Shown here piece after piece: positions 27,452-36,182 of a stretch of DNA of 64,000 bases (its first letter is position 1; each line of letters begins with the position of its first letter). This DNA comes from Persephonella hydrogeniphila (GTDB lineage Bacteria; Aquificota; Aquificia; Aquificales; Hydrogenothermaceae). The stretch covers positions 1 to 64,000 of the forward strand of contig NZ_OBEI01000001.1 of assembly GCF_900215515.1 (NCBI RefSeq). The letters run 5' to 3'. The position numbers and the translations under genes are program-made. The notes beneath the pieces were generated by a model. That model was not told the DNA's origin. It did not search any database and worked only from the letters and a program-made list of their open reading frames with translations.

Positions 27452-28396
27452 ATGGCAAAAACAGGTGTTGTTTTGATGAATATGGGAGGTCCAGACAGCC
27501 TCGAAGCTATAAGACCATTTCTGTTTAATCTATTTTCTGACCATAACATAATAAGAATTCCAAGACCTATACAAAAGCCTGTTGCATGGCTTATAGCAAA
27601 AATAAGAGCAGAAAAAACAAAAGAGTATTACATAAAAATGGGAGGTAAGTCTCCCCAAAAGGAACAAACTCTGAAACAGGCAAAAGCTCTTCAAGAAAAA
27701 TTAGATGAAGATTTTTGTGTAGTGGTTGCTATGAGATACTGGCATCCCTTTACAGAAGAAGCTGTAGATAGATTAATAAAAGAAGATGTACAGGAAGTAA
27801 TTCTTTTACCACTTTATCCCCATTACAGTAAAACAACAACAGGTTCTTCATTTCAGGAGTTTGAAAGGGTATACAAACAGAAAAAACTCAGTTTGCCAGT
27901 AAAGAAAATACACTCATACCATAACCATCCTCTTTTTATAAAATCATGGGTGGAAAAAATAAAGAAAGATTTAGGAGAAAATTATAAAGAGTATTACTTC
28001 CTCTTTTCTGCCCACTCGCTTCCTGAAAAAGTGATAAAAGAAGGAGATCCTTACAAAAAACAGATAGAAGAGTCTGTTTCTCTTATAATGGAAAACTTTC
28101 CTGATGTGCGATATTCTATAGCCTATCAGTCAAAGGTAAGCCCTGTTAAATGGATAGAACCGTTTACAGATGAAGAAATAGTAAGACTTGCCAGAGAAGG
28201 CATAAAGAAGCTGTGTGTTATTCCTATCTCCTTCGTTTCTGAGCATTCAGAAACCCTTTATGAGCTCGATATACAGTATGGAGAACTTGCTAAGGAATCA
28301 GGAATAACCGATTATAAAAGAGTAGGGACATTACAGGATGAACCTTTTTTTATAGAAGCTCTTAAAGAGCTTGTTTTATCAGAGGCAGGCAGATGA
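27452..28396 (+). CDS. hemH: Ferrochelatase
   Basis: A 314-aa enzyme inserting iron into the porphyrin at the end of haem synthesis. Seen: VVLMNMGGPDS at the N-terminus, AMRYWHPFTEEAV, LLPLYPHYSKTTTGSS, FSAHSLPEKV with the catalytic His, and IPISFVSEHSETLYELD with the catalytic Glu. A GGAG ribosome-binding site lies before the ATG. It overlaps the following secreted-protein gene by four bases. Confidence 0.95.
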   Translation: MAKTGVVLMNMGGPDSLEAIRPFLFNLFSDHNIIRIPRPIQKPVAWLIAKIRAEKTKEYYIKMGGKSPQKEQTLKQAKALQEKLDEDFCVVVAMRYWHPFTEEAVDRLIKEDVQEVILLPLYPHYSKTTTGSSFQEFERVYKQKKLSLPVKKIHSYHNHPLFIKSWVEKIKKDLGENYKEYYFLFSAHSLPEKVIKEGDPYKKQIEESVSLIMENFPDVRYSIAYQSKVSPVKWIEPFTDEEIVRLAREGIKKLCVIPISFVSEHSETLYELDIQYGELAKESGITDYKRVGTLQDEPFFIEALKELVLSEAGR

Positions 28397-28995
28397 GGAC
28401 AGCTTTAATTTTTTTACTTTTTATTACTTTTACTTATGGAGAAATTATTGTATTAGATGTTCCCCAGAAAAGTTCTGACAGATTTACATCTACATACAAC
28501 ACTCTTATAAAAGAAGTGAAAAACAGCCTTAAAAATCTTGAAAAAAAAGAAAAAAGTCTAAAAGATATAAATGCTCTCTTAATGGAGTACGACAGACTCT
28601 TAAAGAAAGTATCTGTAGAAAAAATTTTAGCTGTAAGCAGATACAAAGAGTATGAAGATGCAACGATAAATGCACTGAAAGATTTAGGTGTTTCTGCAGA
28701 AAATCTGGAAAAGATTTATAACCTTTTCCAGAAAGCTGAAAACTCCCTTGTTAAATCCTTAGATGCTCTTGAAGAGTTTCTCCTTTACAAAAAGAAAAAA
28801 TTCCAACTGCTTAAAAACTCATCTTTCAAAATAGAAAATGGAAAGATTATTTTTTCTGATAAACAATCATACAGAGCCTATATAGAGATAACAAAAAATA
28901 TAAAAAAAGCTTTTAATGAGTACCAGAATTACTCAAAACAGTTTATACAAATAAATAAACAAATAATAAAAAAAGTAAATGAATTTGCAGGATAA
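28393..28995 (+). CDS. Exported coiled-coil protein of unknown function
   Basis: A 200-aa protein with a short signal peptide (RTALIFLLFITFTYG) followed almost entirely by Lys/Glu/Leu-rich helices with heptad character (LKNLEKKEKSLKDINALLME and later segments). I recognise no family. It overlaps hemH upstream and the TudS-like gene downstream, so it is expressed from the hemH transcript. A periplasmic structural role is possible but unsupported. Confidence 0.7.
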   Translation: MRTALIFLLFITFTYGEIIVLDVPQKSSDRFTSTYNTLIKEVKNSLKNLEKKEKSLKDINALLMEYDRLLKKVSVEKILAVSRYKEYEDATINALKDLGVSAENLEKIYNLFQKAENSLVKSLDALEEFLLYKKKKFQLLKNSSFKIENGKIIFSDKQSYRAYIEITKNIKKAFNEYQNYSKQFIQINKQIIKKVNEFAG

Positions 28996-29722
28996 ACCGG
29001 TAGTTGTTTTCAGTAGCTGTCTTACAGGGGAAAAAGTAAGATACGATGGAAAGTCAGCCGAAAATATTCTCTCCTTAAAGCTCCTAAAATATGTAAATCC
29101 TGTGAATGTATGTCCTGAAGTAGAAATAGGACTTGGTGTTCCAAGAAAAAAGATATTTCTTGTAAAAAACAACGGCTACAGCGTTTTTCAGGAAGGTACA
29201 GGAGCAGACCTTACACAAAAACTAACAGAGTTCTCACAGAGTTTTCTTACTTCCCTTAAAGATGTAGATGGATTTTTTCTGAAATCAAAATCCCCAAGCT
29301 GTGGTGTTTCAGGAACAAAAACATACAGAAATATAAATAGAACAGGGTATATAGGAAGAAGAAGAGGTATATTTGCGCAGATTGTAAAAGAAAAATTTCC
29401 TTATCACCCTGTAGAAGACGAAGAAAGGCTGAAAGATTTTTACAGGAGGTATTACTTTTTCACACGGATTTTCCTGTTTTATATTTACAGAAAAAAAGGT
29501 GGTGATTTTATAATTGAAAAATATCCCCATATCCTTTCTATGATAAATAGGACCGGTTTTATCAGATTCAAAAAAAATCCAGACAGAAATAATTTTTTGA
29601 AGATATTCTCTGTCAGTTTTACACAAAAAAGAGCAGGTACAGATTTTGAGAGAAAAATACTAAAAGATTTGGATTTTAGAAGAAGATTTGTTATATTTCC
29701 TAAAGAACTGCTTATTCTATAA
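28979..29722 (+). CDS. DUF523/TudS-like protein with a DUF1722-like C-terminus
   Basis: A 247-aa protein. Residues 1-about 150 match DUF523: VVFSSCLTGEKVRYDGKSA, VCPEVEIGLGVPR and KSKSPSCGVSG, whose three cysteines bind a [4Fe-4S] cluster in the thiouracil desulfurase TudS. The rest (DFYRRYYFFTRIFLFYIYRK and onward) looks like a shortened or diverged DUF1722/YbgA region. A role in removing sulfur from thiolated pyrimidines is the family-level inference. Overlaps the preceding gene by 17 bases and converges on truD. Confidence 0.8.
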   Translation: MNLQDKPVVVFSSCLTGEKVRYDGKSAENILSLKLLKYVNPVNVCPEVEIGLGVPRKKIFLVKNNGYSVFQEGTGADLTQKLTEFSQSFLTSLKDVDGFFLKSKSPSCGVSGTKTYRNINRTGYIGRRRGIFAQIVKEKFPYHPVEDEERLKDFYRRYYFFTRIFLFYIYRKKGGDFIIEKYPHILSMINRTGFIRFKKNPDRNNFLKIFSVSFTQKRAGTDFERKILKDLDFRRRFVIFPKELLIL

Positions 29723-30599
29723 AAATACTCTTTAAAAACATCGTAGCATAAGAACCTTTAGGAAGAAAAAAGTATATCCTGCCGTCCTTTATATATATAT
29801 CCTCTGCTCTCAAAAATGTTTTTCTGTAATCCCCTTTTATCCCAAGATTTTTCATTTTTTGTATAAACTCCTCAAAAGAAAAACCCTCTTTTTCAAGAAC
29901 TTTACTGTATATATCCTTTTCATACTCTTTTATTTTCACTTTGTATCCAGGAATAGTCCAGAATTTGGGAAAGTTTTCTATAAGGTATCTAAAATCTGTA
30001 AAAGGAATAAAATATTTGATTCCTTTTTCTTCAACAAAATAGCCTGAAAACTGACTCTGAAGATAAAACATCAGAGATTTATTCCATAAATGACTTAAAT
30101 ATGCATCTATATAAAAGTTTTCAAGCCATTTTAATTTTACTTTTCTGTTTAACTGTTTCAGCAGTTTTTTCCCTTTCTCTTTGTTTCTCAGAACCCTCTG
30201 AAGATCAAAGTAATTTATGAACCAGTCCTGCTCTTTAAGTCTATTCCCTTTCAGTTTTATTGAGAATTTATTTCCTTTTAGATTTCCGATTTTTATTTTT
30301 TTTCTGATTCTCCCTTTATATATGAGGGCATAAAAACTGTCCTTATCGACTCTTTCAAAAATTGTTTCCCCCAGAAATCTTTCAGAAGAAACATACTGAA
30401 AGGTCAGTGCATTTTTGTCTTTCAAACCAGCATAACCGAAACCGTATCTCTTTACAACATCCTGAGTGTTCATATTTCTTTTTATTAATTGATACAGGTA
30501 GTAATTTCCATTATCGGAGATATCAAAACTTGCTATCTCTTTTACTATAAAATCCTCAGGTTTTTCCTTTATATCCCAGTTAAAAACTACTTTTTTCAT
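29712..30599 (-). CDS. truD: tRNA pseudouridine synthase TruD-like
   Basis: A 295-aa protein. FGYAGLKDKNALTFQYVS is the TruD active-site motif with the catalytic Asp, preceded by KEKPEDFIVKEIASFDISDN, and the C-terminal KGDYRKTFLRAEDIYIKDGR is also typical. The family makes pseudouridine-13 in tRNA-Glu. Some 50 residues shorter than E. coli TruD, mainly in the insertion domain. I use the ATG after CAGGGGC; a longer in-frame start at 30686 would run across the opposing DUF507 promoter. Confidence 0.87.
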   Translation of the reverse strand: MKKVVFNWDIKEKPEDFIVKEIASFDISDNGNYYLYQLIKRNMNTQDVVKRYGFGYAGLKDKNALTFQYVSSERFLGETIFERVDKDSFYALIYKGRIRKKIKIGNLKGNKFSIKLKGNRLKEQDWFINYFDLQRVLRNKEKGKKLLKQLNRKVKLKWLENFYIDAYLSHLWNKSLMFYLQSQFSGYFVEEKGIKYFIPFTDFRYLIENFPKFWTIPGYKVKIKEYEKDIYSKVLEKEGFSFEEFIQKMKNLGIKGDYRKTFLRAEDIYIKDGRIYFFLPKGSYATMFLKSIFIE

Positions 30600-30611
30600 G
30601 CCCCTGCCGTT

Positions 30612-30639
30612 TTGAAAAATATATAAAGTGTAATATAAT
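30612..30639 (+). promoter_or_regulatory. Promoter for the DUF507 gene
   Basis: TTGAAA (30612-30617), a 16-base spacer and a perfect TATAAT (30634-30639) lie 31 bases before the ATG, which has AAGGAGGA as its ribosome-binding site. Confidence 0.6.
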
Positions 30640-30670
30640 AACACTCTGAAAAATAGTAAGGAGGACTTAT

Positions 30671-31219
30671 ATGAAAATACCAGCAAGGCTGGTAGAGAGA
30701 ATTGTAAATAATATAGAGAAAGAACTTACAGAGAAACATTATATAGAGGTTGAAGACCCTGAGAAGTTCAAAAAAGATATATTTGAGATAGTAAATACAG
30801 CAATACAGGAAGAAAAAGAGATAGAAGAAGAGGCTGAAAGGTTAGTTGAACAGCATATGCACCTTATAGAAACGGAAGATATAAGGTATAGAACAGCTGT
30901 TATGAAAGTGAAGGAAAAACTCGCAGAAGAGAGAAATATTCATCTGGATCCTGAAGAGAGAATGAACCAGATAGCCCATAGAATAAAAAAATATATAGAA
31001 ACAGATAACTCAATAGAGATATTTGAGCACCCAAATAAAATAAGAAGAAAAGTGTTTGAGATACTAAAGCAGCTCGTGAAAGAAGAAAAAGAGATAGATA
31101 GGGAAGTAAGACAGAGAATAAAATCTTATTCCAAAAAGATACTCGAAGGAACTCCTGAGTGGAGAATTCTGTATAACAGAATCTATGAAGATGCCTTAAA
31201 AAGAAGAGGTCTTCTGTAG
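30671..31219 (+). CDS. DUF507 protein, two tandem copies
   Basis: A 182-aa, highly charged helical protein containing two DUF507 units: KIPARLVERIVNNIEKELTE near the start and a diverged second copy beginning around residue 90 (RMNQIAHRIKKYIETDNSIE). Both carry EEEKEI/EKEID helical cores. The family is widespread in Aquificales and deltaproteobacteria and uncharacterised. It precedes galT by 37 bases. Confidence 0.85.
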   Translation: MKIPARLVERIVNNIEKELTEKHYIEVEDPEKFKKDIFEIVNTAIQEEKEIEEEAERLVEQHMHLIETEDIRYRTAVMKVKEKLAEERNIHLDPEERMNQIAHRIKKYIETDNSIEIFEHPNKIRRKVFEILKQLVKEEKEIDREVRQRIKSYSKKILEGTPEWRILYNRIYEDALKRRGLL

Positions 31220-31256
31220 CACTCTTTTATAAAGATTTTCCTGCCAAGGAGAAAAA

Positions 31257-32300
31257 ATGCCTGAGCTCCGGTATAACAGACTGAATGACTTCTGGGTAAT
31301 TATATCTAAAGAGAGGGCAAAAAGACCCCACGATTATCCTGTTGAGTGGAGAAAAGAAGTAGATAATATTGAGAAATGTCCTTTTGAGCCAGGAAGAGAA
31401 AAGATGACACCTCCTGAGGTTTTTGCAATTCGTGAAGAGGGTACTCAACCTGACACTCCCGGATGGAAAGTAAGGGTTATTCCCAATAAATATCCTGCTT
31501 TAAGACCCGATGAACCTTTTTACCGAGAATCTGAGGATATCCACGATAAGATGGGAGGTTTTGGTTACCACGAAGTTATTATAGATACTCCAGACCATTA
31601 CAGACATGTACATGATTTCAGTGTAGGAGAAATTTTTCTTATTCTTTCTGTTTACAGAGAAAGAATGAGAAAACTCTACCAGAACAAAAATATATACTAC
31701 GTTCAGATATTTAAAAATCATGGAAGAGAGGCAGGAAAAAGCCTTTACCATTCTCATTCACAGCTTGTAGCCTTACCAAGGATTCCTAAAAGAATAGACA
31801 CTCAAATAAAGCAGTGCAAAAAGTATTACATAGAAAAAGAGAGATGTTTATTGTGTGATGAGATAAAATACGAAGTGAAAGAACAGACCAGAATAGTGTA
31901 TGAAAACAAAAGTTTCGTTGTTTATACACCTTTCGCTTCAGCTTTTCCCTTTGAGATGAAAATAATTCCCAAAAAGCATTCCCATGATTTTGCTCAATCA
32001 ACTGATGAATGTCTTACAGATTTATCAGAAGCTGTTTATGTAGCTGTCAGGAAGCTTGATAAATTATTTGAGAATCCACCTTTTAACATGATACTTCATA
32101 CATCTCCTCCTGTAAGGGATCTCCCCTCAGACCCAAACTATTTTTACAGTATAGACAAAGTATTTCACTGGTATTTAGAGATACTCCCAAGGATGGCGAT
32201 ACATGCCGGATTTGAATTAGGAACAGAATTTTTTATAAATCCAACACCCCCTGAGGAAGCAGCCAGATACCTCAGGGAGAAAAAAATTGAGGAGGGATAA
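31257..32300 (+). CDS. galT: Galactose-1-phosphate uridylyltransferase
   Basis: A 347-aa GalT of the HIT superfamily. The nucleotidylated histidine lies in HSHSQLVALP, a variant of the HPHGQ motif. Zinc-site cysteines are in CPFEPGRE and CLLCDE. The N-terminal RYNRLNDFWVIISKERAKRP is typical of this branch, some members of which use other sugar or nucleoside phosphates. Preceded by AAGGAG. The alpha-carbonic anhydrase gene follows after one base. Confidence 0.87.
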   Translation: MPELRYNRLNDFWVIISKERAKRPHDYPVEWRKEVDNIEKCPFEPGREKMTPPEVFAIREEGTQPDTPGWKVRVIPNKYPALRPDEPFYRESEDIHDKMGGFGYHEVIIDTPDHYRHVHDFSVGEIFLILSVYRERMRKLYQNKNIYYVQIFKNHGREAGKSLYHSHSQLVALPRIPKRIDTQIKQCKKYYIEKERCLLCDEIKYEVKEQTRIVYENKSFVVYTPFASAFPFEMKIIPKKHSHDFAQSTDECLTDLSEAVYVAVRKLDKLFENPPFNMILHTSPPVRDLPSDPNYFYSIDKVFHWYLEILPRMAIHAGFELGTEFFINPTPPEEAARYLREKKIEEG

Positions 32301-32301
32301 G

Positions 32302-33045
32302 ATGAAGAAAGCAGTACTTTCTGTTGCAACTGCTTCAGCGATTTTTGGTATCGCTGTTGCGGGGGGAGCTGGTAGCTGGAGCTACCATGGAGCCACAGGA
32401 CCGGAGCACTGGGGAGACCTGAAGGATGAGTACATTATGTGTAAAATCGGGAAGAACCAGTCTCCGGTTGATATCAGCAGAATAGCCGAGGCTGATTTAG
32501 AAGACATCAAGTTCCATTACTCCCCTGGAGCTACATCACTTCTTAACAACGGGCATACCATCAAGGTTTCCTATGAACCAGGAAGCTATATAGTTGTTGA
32601 TGGTATCAGATTTGAGCTCAAGCAGTTTCATTTCCATGCTCCAAGTGAGCACACAGTCAAAGGAAAATCTTATCCGTTTGAGGCTCACTTTGTACATGCA
32701 GACAAAGATGGAAATCTTGCTGTTATAGGTGTCCTTTTTAAAGAAGGTAAAGAAAATCCTGTTATCAAAAAACTGTGGGAAAATTTACCTTCCCATACAG
32801 GTGAAAAAGTAAAACTTGCCCACAAAATAAATGCTTATGATCTCCTTCCAAAAAGGAAAAAATACTACAGATACTCAGGTTCTCTTACTACACCTCCTTG
32901 CTCTGAAGGGGTGAGATGGCTTGTAATGACTACAGAGATGGAAATGTCAAAAGAACAGATAGAAAAGTTCAGAAAATTGATGGGAGGAGATACAAACAGA
33001 CCTGTCCAGCCTGTTAATGCCAGAATGATTCTTATAAAAGATTAA
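32302..33045 (+). CDS. Exported alpha-carbonic anhydrase
   Basis: A 247-aa zinc enzyme interconverting CO2 and bicarbonate in the periplasm. A signal peptide (MKKAVLSVATASAIFGIAVA) precedes the mature enzyme. Zinc ligands are His110 and His112 (QFHFHAPSEH) and His129 (EAHFVH). His85 in NNGHTIKV is the proton shuttle. Cys47 and the Cys of TTPPCSEGV form the usual disulfide. The sequence closely resembles the heat-stable Persephonella/Sulfurihydrogenibium enzymes. The start used has GAGGAGGG upstream; an in-frame TTG 15 bases earlier is less likely. Confidence 0.96.
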   Translation: MKKAVLSVATASAIFGIAVAGGAGSWSYHGATGPEHWGDLKDEYIMCKIGKNQSPVDISRIAEADLEDIKFHYSPGATSLLNNGHTIKVSYEPGSYIVVDGIRFELKQFHFHAPSEHTVKGKSYPFEAHFVHADKDGNLAVIGVLFKEGKENPVIKKLWENLPSHTGEKVKLAHKINAYDLLPKRKKYYRYSGSLTTPPCSEGVRWLVMTTEMEMSKEQIEKFRKLMGGDTNRPVQPVNARMILIKD

Positions 33046-33051
33046 TCCCTC

Positions 33052-33076
33052 AGCCCCCGAAGGGGGGTTTCTTTTC
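33052..33076 (+). terminator. Rho-independent terminator after the carbonic anhydrase gene
   Basis: A CCCCC-GAA-GGGGG stem followed by TTTCTTTTCTTTC, eight bases after the stop codon; it ends the DUF507-galT-carbonic anhydrase stretch. Confidence 0.8.
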
Positions 33077-33099
33077 TTTCTCAACTTTTCTGTTTCGGT

Positions 33100-33105
33100 T
33101 ATAAT
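33100..33105 (+). promoter_or_regulatory. Candidate -10 element for the dUTPase operon
   Basis: TATAAT 31 bases before the dUTPase ATG, just after the upstream terminator. The -35 region (TTTCTC) is poor. Confidence 0.4.
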
Positions 33106-33136
33106 CTAATTGAAAAGATTGTAAAAGGGAGCGTTT

Positions 33137-33817
33137 ATGGTAGAAAAAATTTTGGAGATGTTTCAGCTTCAGGAAGAGTTAAACAGAAAAATCAATGAGA
33201 ACTGGAGAGATATAAGAACCTACGAGGATTTTGCAAGGGCTACATGGATAGAATGTGCAGAACTGGTCGATAGCCTCCCTTGGAAATGGTGGAAAAAACA
33301 GGAAGCTGATATGGAAAATGTCCAGATAGAAGTTGTTGATATATGGCACTTTATAATGTCCTATATACTCCTTGGTTACAAGGATGCTGGGGAAGCTGTA
33401 GAAAGTGAAGAAATAAAACAGTTTTTGAAAGGACTAAAGGAAGACTTTACAGAAATTAATATAAAAGGAGAATATATAAATCATTACCTTGGAGAGACAG
33501 ACAGATATAGAAAAATAATATTTCTTGCAGAAAGAGTGGCAGAGGGATTTTTAAAACAGAATGCTGAGGAAGGAGTATTTTTCTTTGGACTTCTGGTTAA
33601 AAATACAATCTCTTTTGATAATCTCTATCTTCTGTACATAGGAAAAAATGTACTTAATCACATAAGACAGGAAAAAGGATATAACTCTGGAGAGTACAGA
33701 AAAATCATAGATGGGAAAGAAGATAACCAGTACCTTTTTGAGCTTGTCAGGGAAGTAAAGAGCAGAGATGAACTTGAAAGAAAAATAAGAGAAGCATTTG
33801 AAAAAATTCATAATTAG
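33137..33817 (+). CDS. dUTP diphosphatase, dimeric (all-alpha NTP-PPase) type
   Basis: A 226-aa member of the dUTPase_2/MazG-related all-alpha superfamily. Metal-binding acids are in ARATWIECAELVDSLPWKWW and VQIEVVDIWHFIMSY, giving the ExxxE/ExxD pattern. It would hydrolyse dUTP to dUMP to keep uracil out of DNA. The ATG follows a GGGAG site. It is the first of three genes (dUTPase, protease, DUF502). Confidence 0.85.
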   Translation: MVEKILEMFQLQEELNRKINENWRDIRTYEDFARATWIECAELVDSLPWKWWKKQEADMENVQIEVVDIWHFIMSYILLGYKDAGEAVESEEIKQFLKGLKEDFTEINIKGEYINHYLGETDRYRKIIFLAERVAEGFLKQNAEEGVFFFGLLVKNTISFDNLYLLYIGKNVLNHIRQEKGYNSGEYRKIIDGKEDNQYLFELVREVKSRDELERKIREAFEKIHN

Positions 33818-33828
33818 GAGGAAATAAG

Positions 33829-34692
33829 ATGGATCCCTCAGGAGCTGTATGGATAAATCAGCTTTTCTGGCTGATATTCCTACTTTTATTAATTATGCCG
33901 ATGATAAAAGCCCAGACACTGGAATGGAGTAGGGAAAGGCTCATCAGAACAATAGAAGAAAAAAGAAAGTCCCGTGTTATCACAATGATTCACAGACAGG
34001 AAACAAGATCTCTTCTTGGATTTTTTATGATGAGATTTATTACCATTGAAGATTCTGAACAGGTTTTAAGGGCAATAAGAATGACTCCTAAAGATCTTCC
34101 TATAGATTTCATTATTCATACTCCAGGAGGAATAGCCCTTGCAGCTACACAGATAGCTCAGGCTCTTGCCGATCACAAAGCACCTGTAAGGGTTATTGTC
34201 CCACATTATGCTATGTCAGGTGGCACACTGATAGCCCTTGCAGCAGATGAAATAATTATGGATGAGCATGCTGTTTTAGGACCCGTTGATCCCCAGCTTG
34301 GTCAGGAACCTGCAGCATCTATAGTAAAGATAAAGGAGCTTAAAGACCCTAACGAGATAGACGATGCAACATGGATCAAAATAGACGTGAGTGAAAAAGC
34401 TTTGAAACAGATGTTTGATAATGTGAAAAAACTCCTCATAAAAAAAGGGTATGATGAGAGTACTGCTGAGAAAGTTGCTGAGGAACTCTCACTGGGAAAA
34501 TACACACATGACTATCCACTGACCTATGAACATGTGAAATCTTTGGGATTGAATGTCTCTACAGATGTTCCTGAAGAGGTATACGCCTTGATGGATCTGT
34601 ATCCACAACCTGCAGGAACACCGGCTGTCCAGTATATACCTGTTCCTTATCACAGACCGGGTAATAGTCAACCTACAGGTAATAAAAATTGA
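33829..34692 (+). CDS. ClpP-class membrane serine protease (SDH/SppA-like)
   Basis: A 287-aa protein of the SDH_sah/ClpP-like family. An N-terminal membrane helix (FWLIFLLLLIMPMIKA) is followed by the crotonase-fold protease with FIIHTPGGIALAATQIAQAL and the nucleophile region HYAMSGGTLIALAADEI, then GPVDPQLGQ. It is expected to cut membrane or secreted proteins near the inner membrane. The stop overlaps the TTG start of the DUF502 gene. Confidence 0.86.
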   Translation: MDPSGAVWINQLFWLIFLLLLIMPMIKAQTLEWSRERLIRTIEEKRKSRVITMIHRQETRSLLGFFMMRFITIEDSEQVLRAIRMTPKDLPIDFIIHTPGGIALAATQIAQALADHKAPVRVIVPHYAMSGGTLIALAADEIIMDEHAVLGPVDPQLGQEPAASIVKIKELKDPNEIDDATWIKIDVSEKALKQMFDNVKKLLIKKGYDESTAEKVAEELSLGKYTHDYPLTYEHVKSLGLNVSTDVPEEVYALMDLYPQPAGTPAVQYIPVPYHRPGNSQPTGNKN

Positions 34693-35303
34693 ATGACTAT
34701 AAAAGAAAGCTTCTAATAATCAAGCTCAGAGATATATTTATAACAGGGCTGTTTGTATTTATTCCTATTGCCATAACAGTATGGATTGTTGTATGGCTTT
34801 TATCCTTTGTAAATAATCTTATCCTTCCCTATCTGAGATATATCTTCCCTATTCCAGATATTCCTGGAATAGGGATACTTATAACAATCCTTATAGTTTT
34901 TATAACAGGTCTTATAGCTCAGAACTACTTCGGTAAAAAACTTATATCTGTATGGGATAGCCTTATCAATAGAATTCCACTGGTCAGGTCTATATATATA
35001 GCTGTAAAACAGTTGATGGAGAATCTTTTTAATCCTAAAGGAAAAGGAAAGTTTAAAGAGACTGTTCTTGTTGAATTTCCAAGGAAAGGTATGCTCTCAA
35101 TAGGCTTTGTCGCAAACAAGGTTGAGTTTGAAGGAAAAATCTATTATCTGGTATATATTCCAACAGCACCAAACCCAACATCAGGATACACAATATTTGT
35201 AAGTGAAGATGAGGTAAAACATACAGATCTTACTGTTGAAGAGGCTACAAAGATAATCCTTTCTGGAGGTCTTGTCGCAAAGGGAAAAATCACACTTCAG
35301 TAA
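34689..35303 (+). CDS. DUF502 membrane protein
   Basis: A 204-aa protein with two strong membrane helices near the N-terminus (IFITGLFVFIPIAITVWIVV and IGILITILIVFITGLIAQNY) and the DUF502 signature SLINRIPLVRSIYIAVKQLM. Uncharacterised but widely conserved. It begins at TTG overlapping the protease stop; the nearby ATG at 34693 is out of frame. Converges on folD with a 14-base overlap. Confidence 0.87.
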   Translation: MNDYKRKLLIIKLRDIFITGLFVFIPIAITVWIVVWLLSFVNNLILPYLRYIFPIPDIPGIGILITILIVFITGLIAQNYFGKKLISVWDSLINRIPLVRSIYIAVKQLMENLFNPKGKGKFKETVLVEFPRKGMLSIGFVANKVEFEGKIYYLVYIPTAPNPTSGYTIFVSEDEVKHTDLTVEEATKIILSGGLVAKGKITLQ

Positions 35304-36174
35304 GCGGGTGTGGAGCAAATCCATGTTTTTTCCTGTATATGCTGACTGTATTAAGAAGTAAAGATGCTACAGTCATAGGCCCGACTCCTCCAGGAACAGG
35401 TGTTATTGCGTATGCCTTTTCTTTGATAGCTCCAAAATCTGTATCTCCAACAAGTCTTCCATCTTCTAACCTGTTTATACCAACATCAATCACAACTACT
35501 CCTTCTTTTACCATATCTTCTGTTATCAGATTAGGTTTTCCTACAGCAACAATGAGAATCTCAGCTTTTTTTGTGTATGATCTTAGATCCTTTGTATTTA
35601 TGTGACATATAGAAACAGGAGCTTCTTCATTTTTGAGAAATAGTAAACCCATAGGCTTACCTACAATATTACTTGCCCCGACAATAACAACATCTCTTTT
35701 GAAAGTAGGGATTTTGTAATGCTTTAGCATTATCCATATGCCCAGTGGAGTACATGGAATAATAGCATCACTTTTTCCTGTAGCAAGTTTTCCGACATTT
35801 TCTGGATGAAATCCATCAACATCTTTATGGGGATTTATGGCTTCTATTATTTCCTGTGTATTGATATGAGAAGGAAGAGGTAGTTGGACAAGGATTCCAT
35901 CAATATCATCATCTCCATTAAACTTTCCTATGAGTTCAAGGAGCTCAACCTGCGTGGTGTTTTCAGGAAGCTTGAACACCATAGAGTTTATTCCTACTTC
36001 TCTACATGCCTTCCTTTTGTTTTCGACATATACCTGGCTTGCTGGGTCTTCTCCAACTAAGATAACTACTAAATTTGGATTTCTCATACCTTTTTGTATG
36101 TAACTGTCTATCTCTTTTTTGAGCTCTTCTCTTATTTTTTTTGAAAGAGATTTTCCATCTAATATTAAAGCCAT
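35290..36174 (-). CDS. folD: Methylenetetrahydrofolate dehydrogenase/cyclohydrolase
   Basis: A 294-aa bifunctional one-carbon enzyme. DPASQVYVENKRKACREVGI carries the catalytic Tyr/Lys region, and DGILVQLPLPSHI, DVDGFHPENVGKL, VVIVGASNIVGKPMGLL and TPVPGGVGPMT are the expected motifs. It interconverts methylene- and formyl-tetrahydrofolate. Length is normal. A hypothetical gene starts 8 bases upstream on the same strand. Confidence 0.96.
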   Translation of the reverse strand: MALILDGKSLSKKIREELKKEIDSYIQKGMRNPNLVVILVGEDPASQVYVENKRKACREVGINSMVFKLPENTTQVELLELIGKFNGDDDIDGILVQLPLPSHINTQEIIEAINPHKDVDGFHPENVGKLATGKSDAIIPCTPLGIWIMLKHYKIPTFKRDVVIVGASNIVGKPMGLLFLKNEEAPVSICHINTKDLRSYTKKAEILIVAVGKPNLITEDMVKEGVVVIDVGINRLEDGRLVGDTDFGAIKEKAYAITPVPGGVGPMTVASLLLNTVSIYRKKHGFAPHPLTEV

Positions 36175-36182
36175 CTCCTCTC

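Noticed and set aside
30600-30686. N-terminal extension of truD
   Set aside because: The extra 29 residues are hydrophobic, not TruD-like, and overlap the opposing DUF507 promoter and start.
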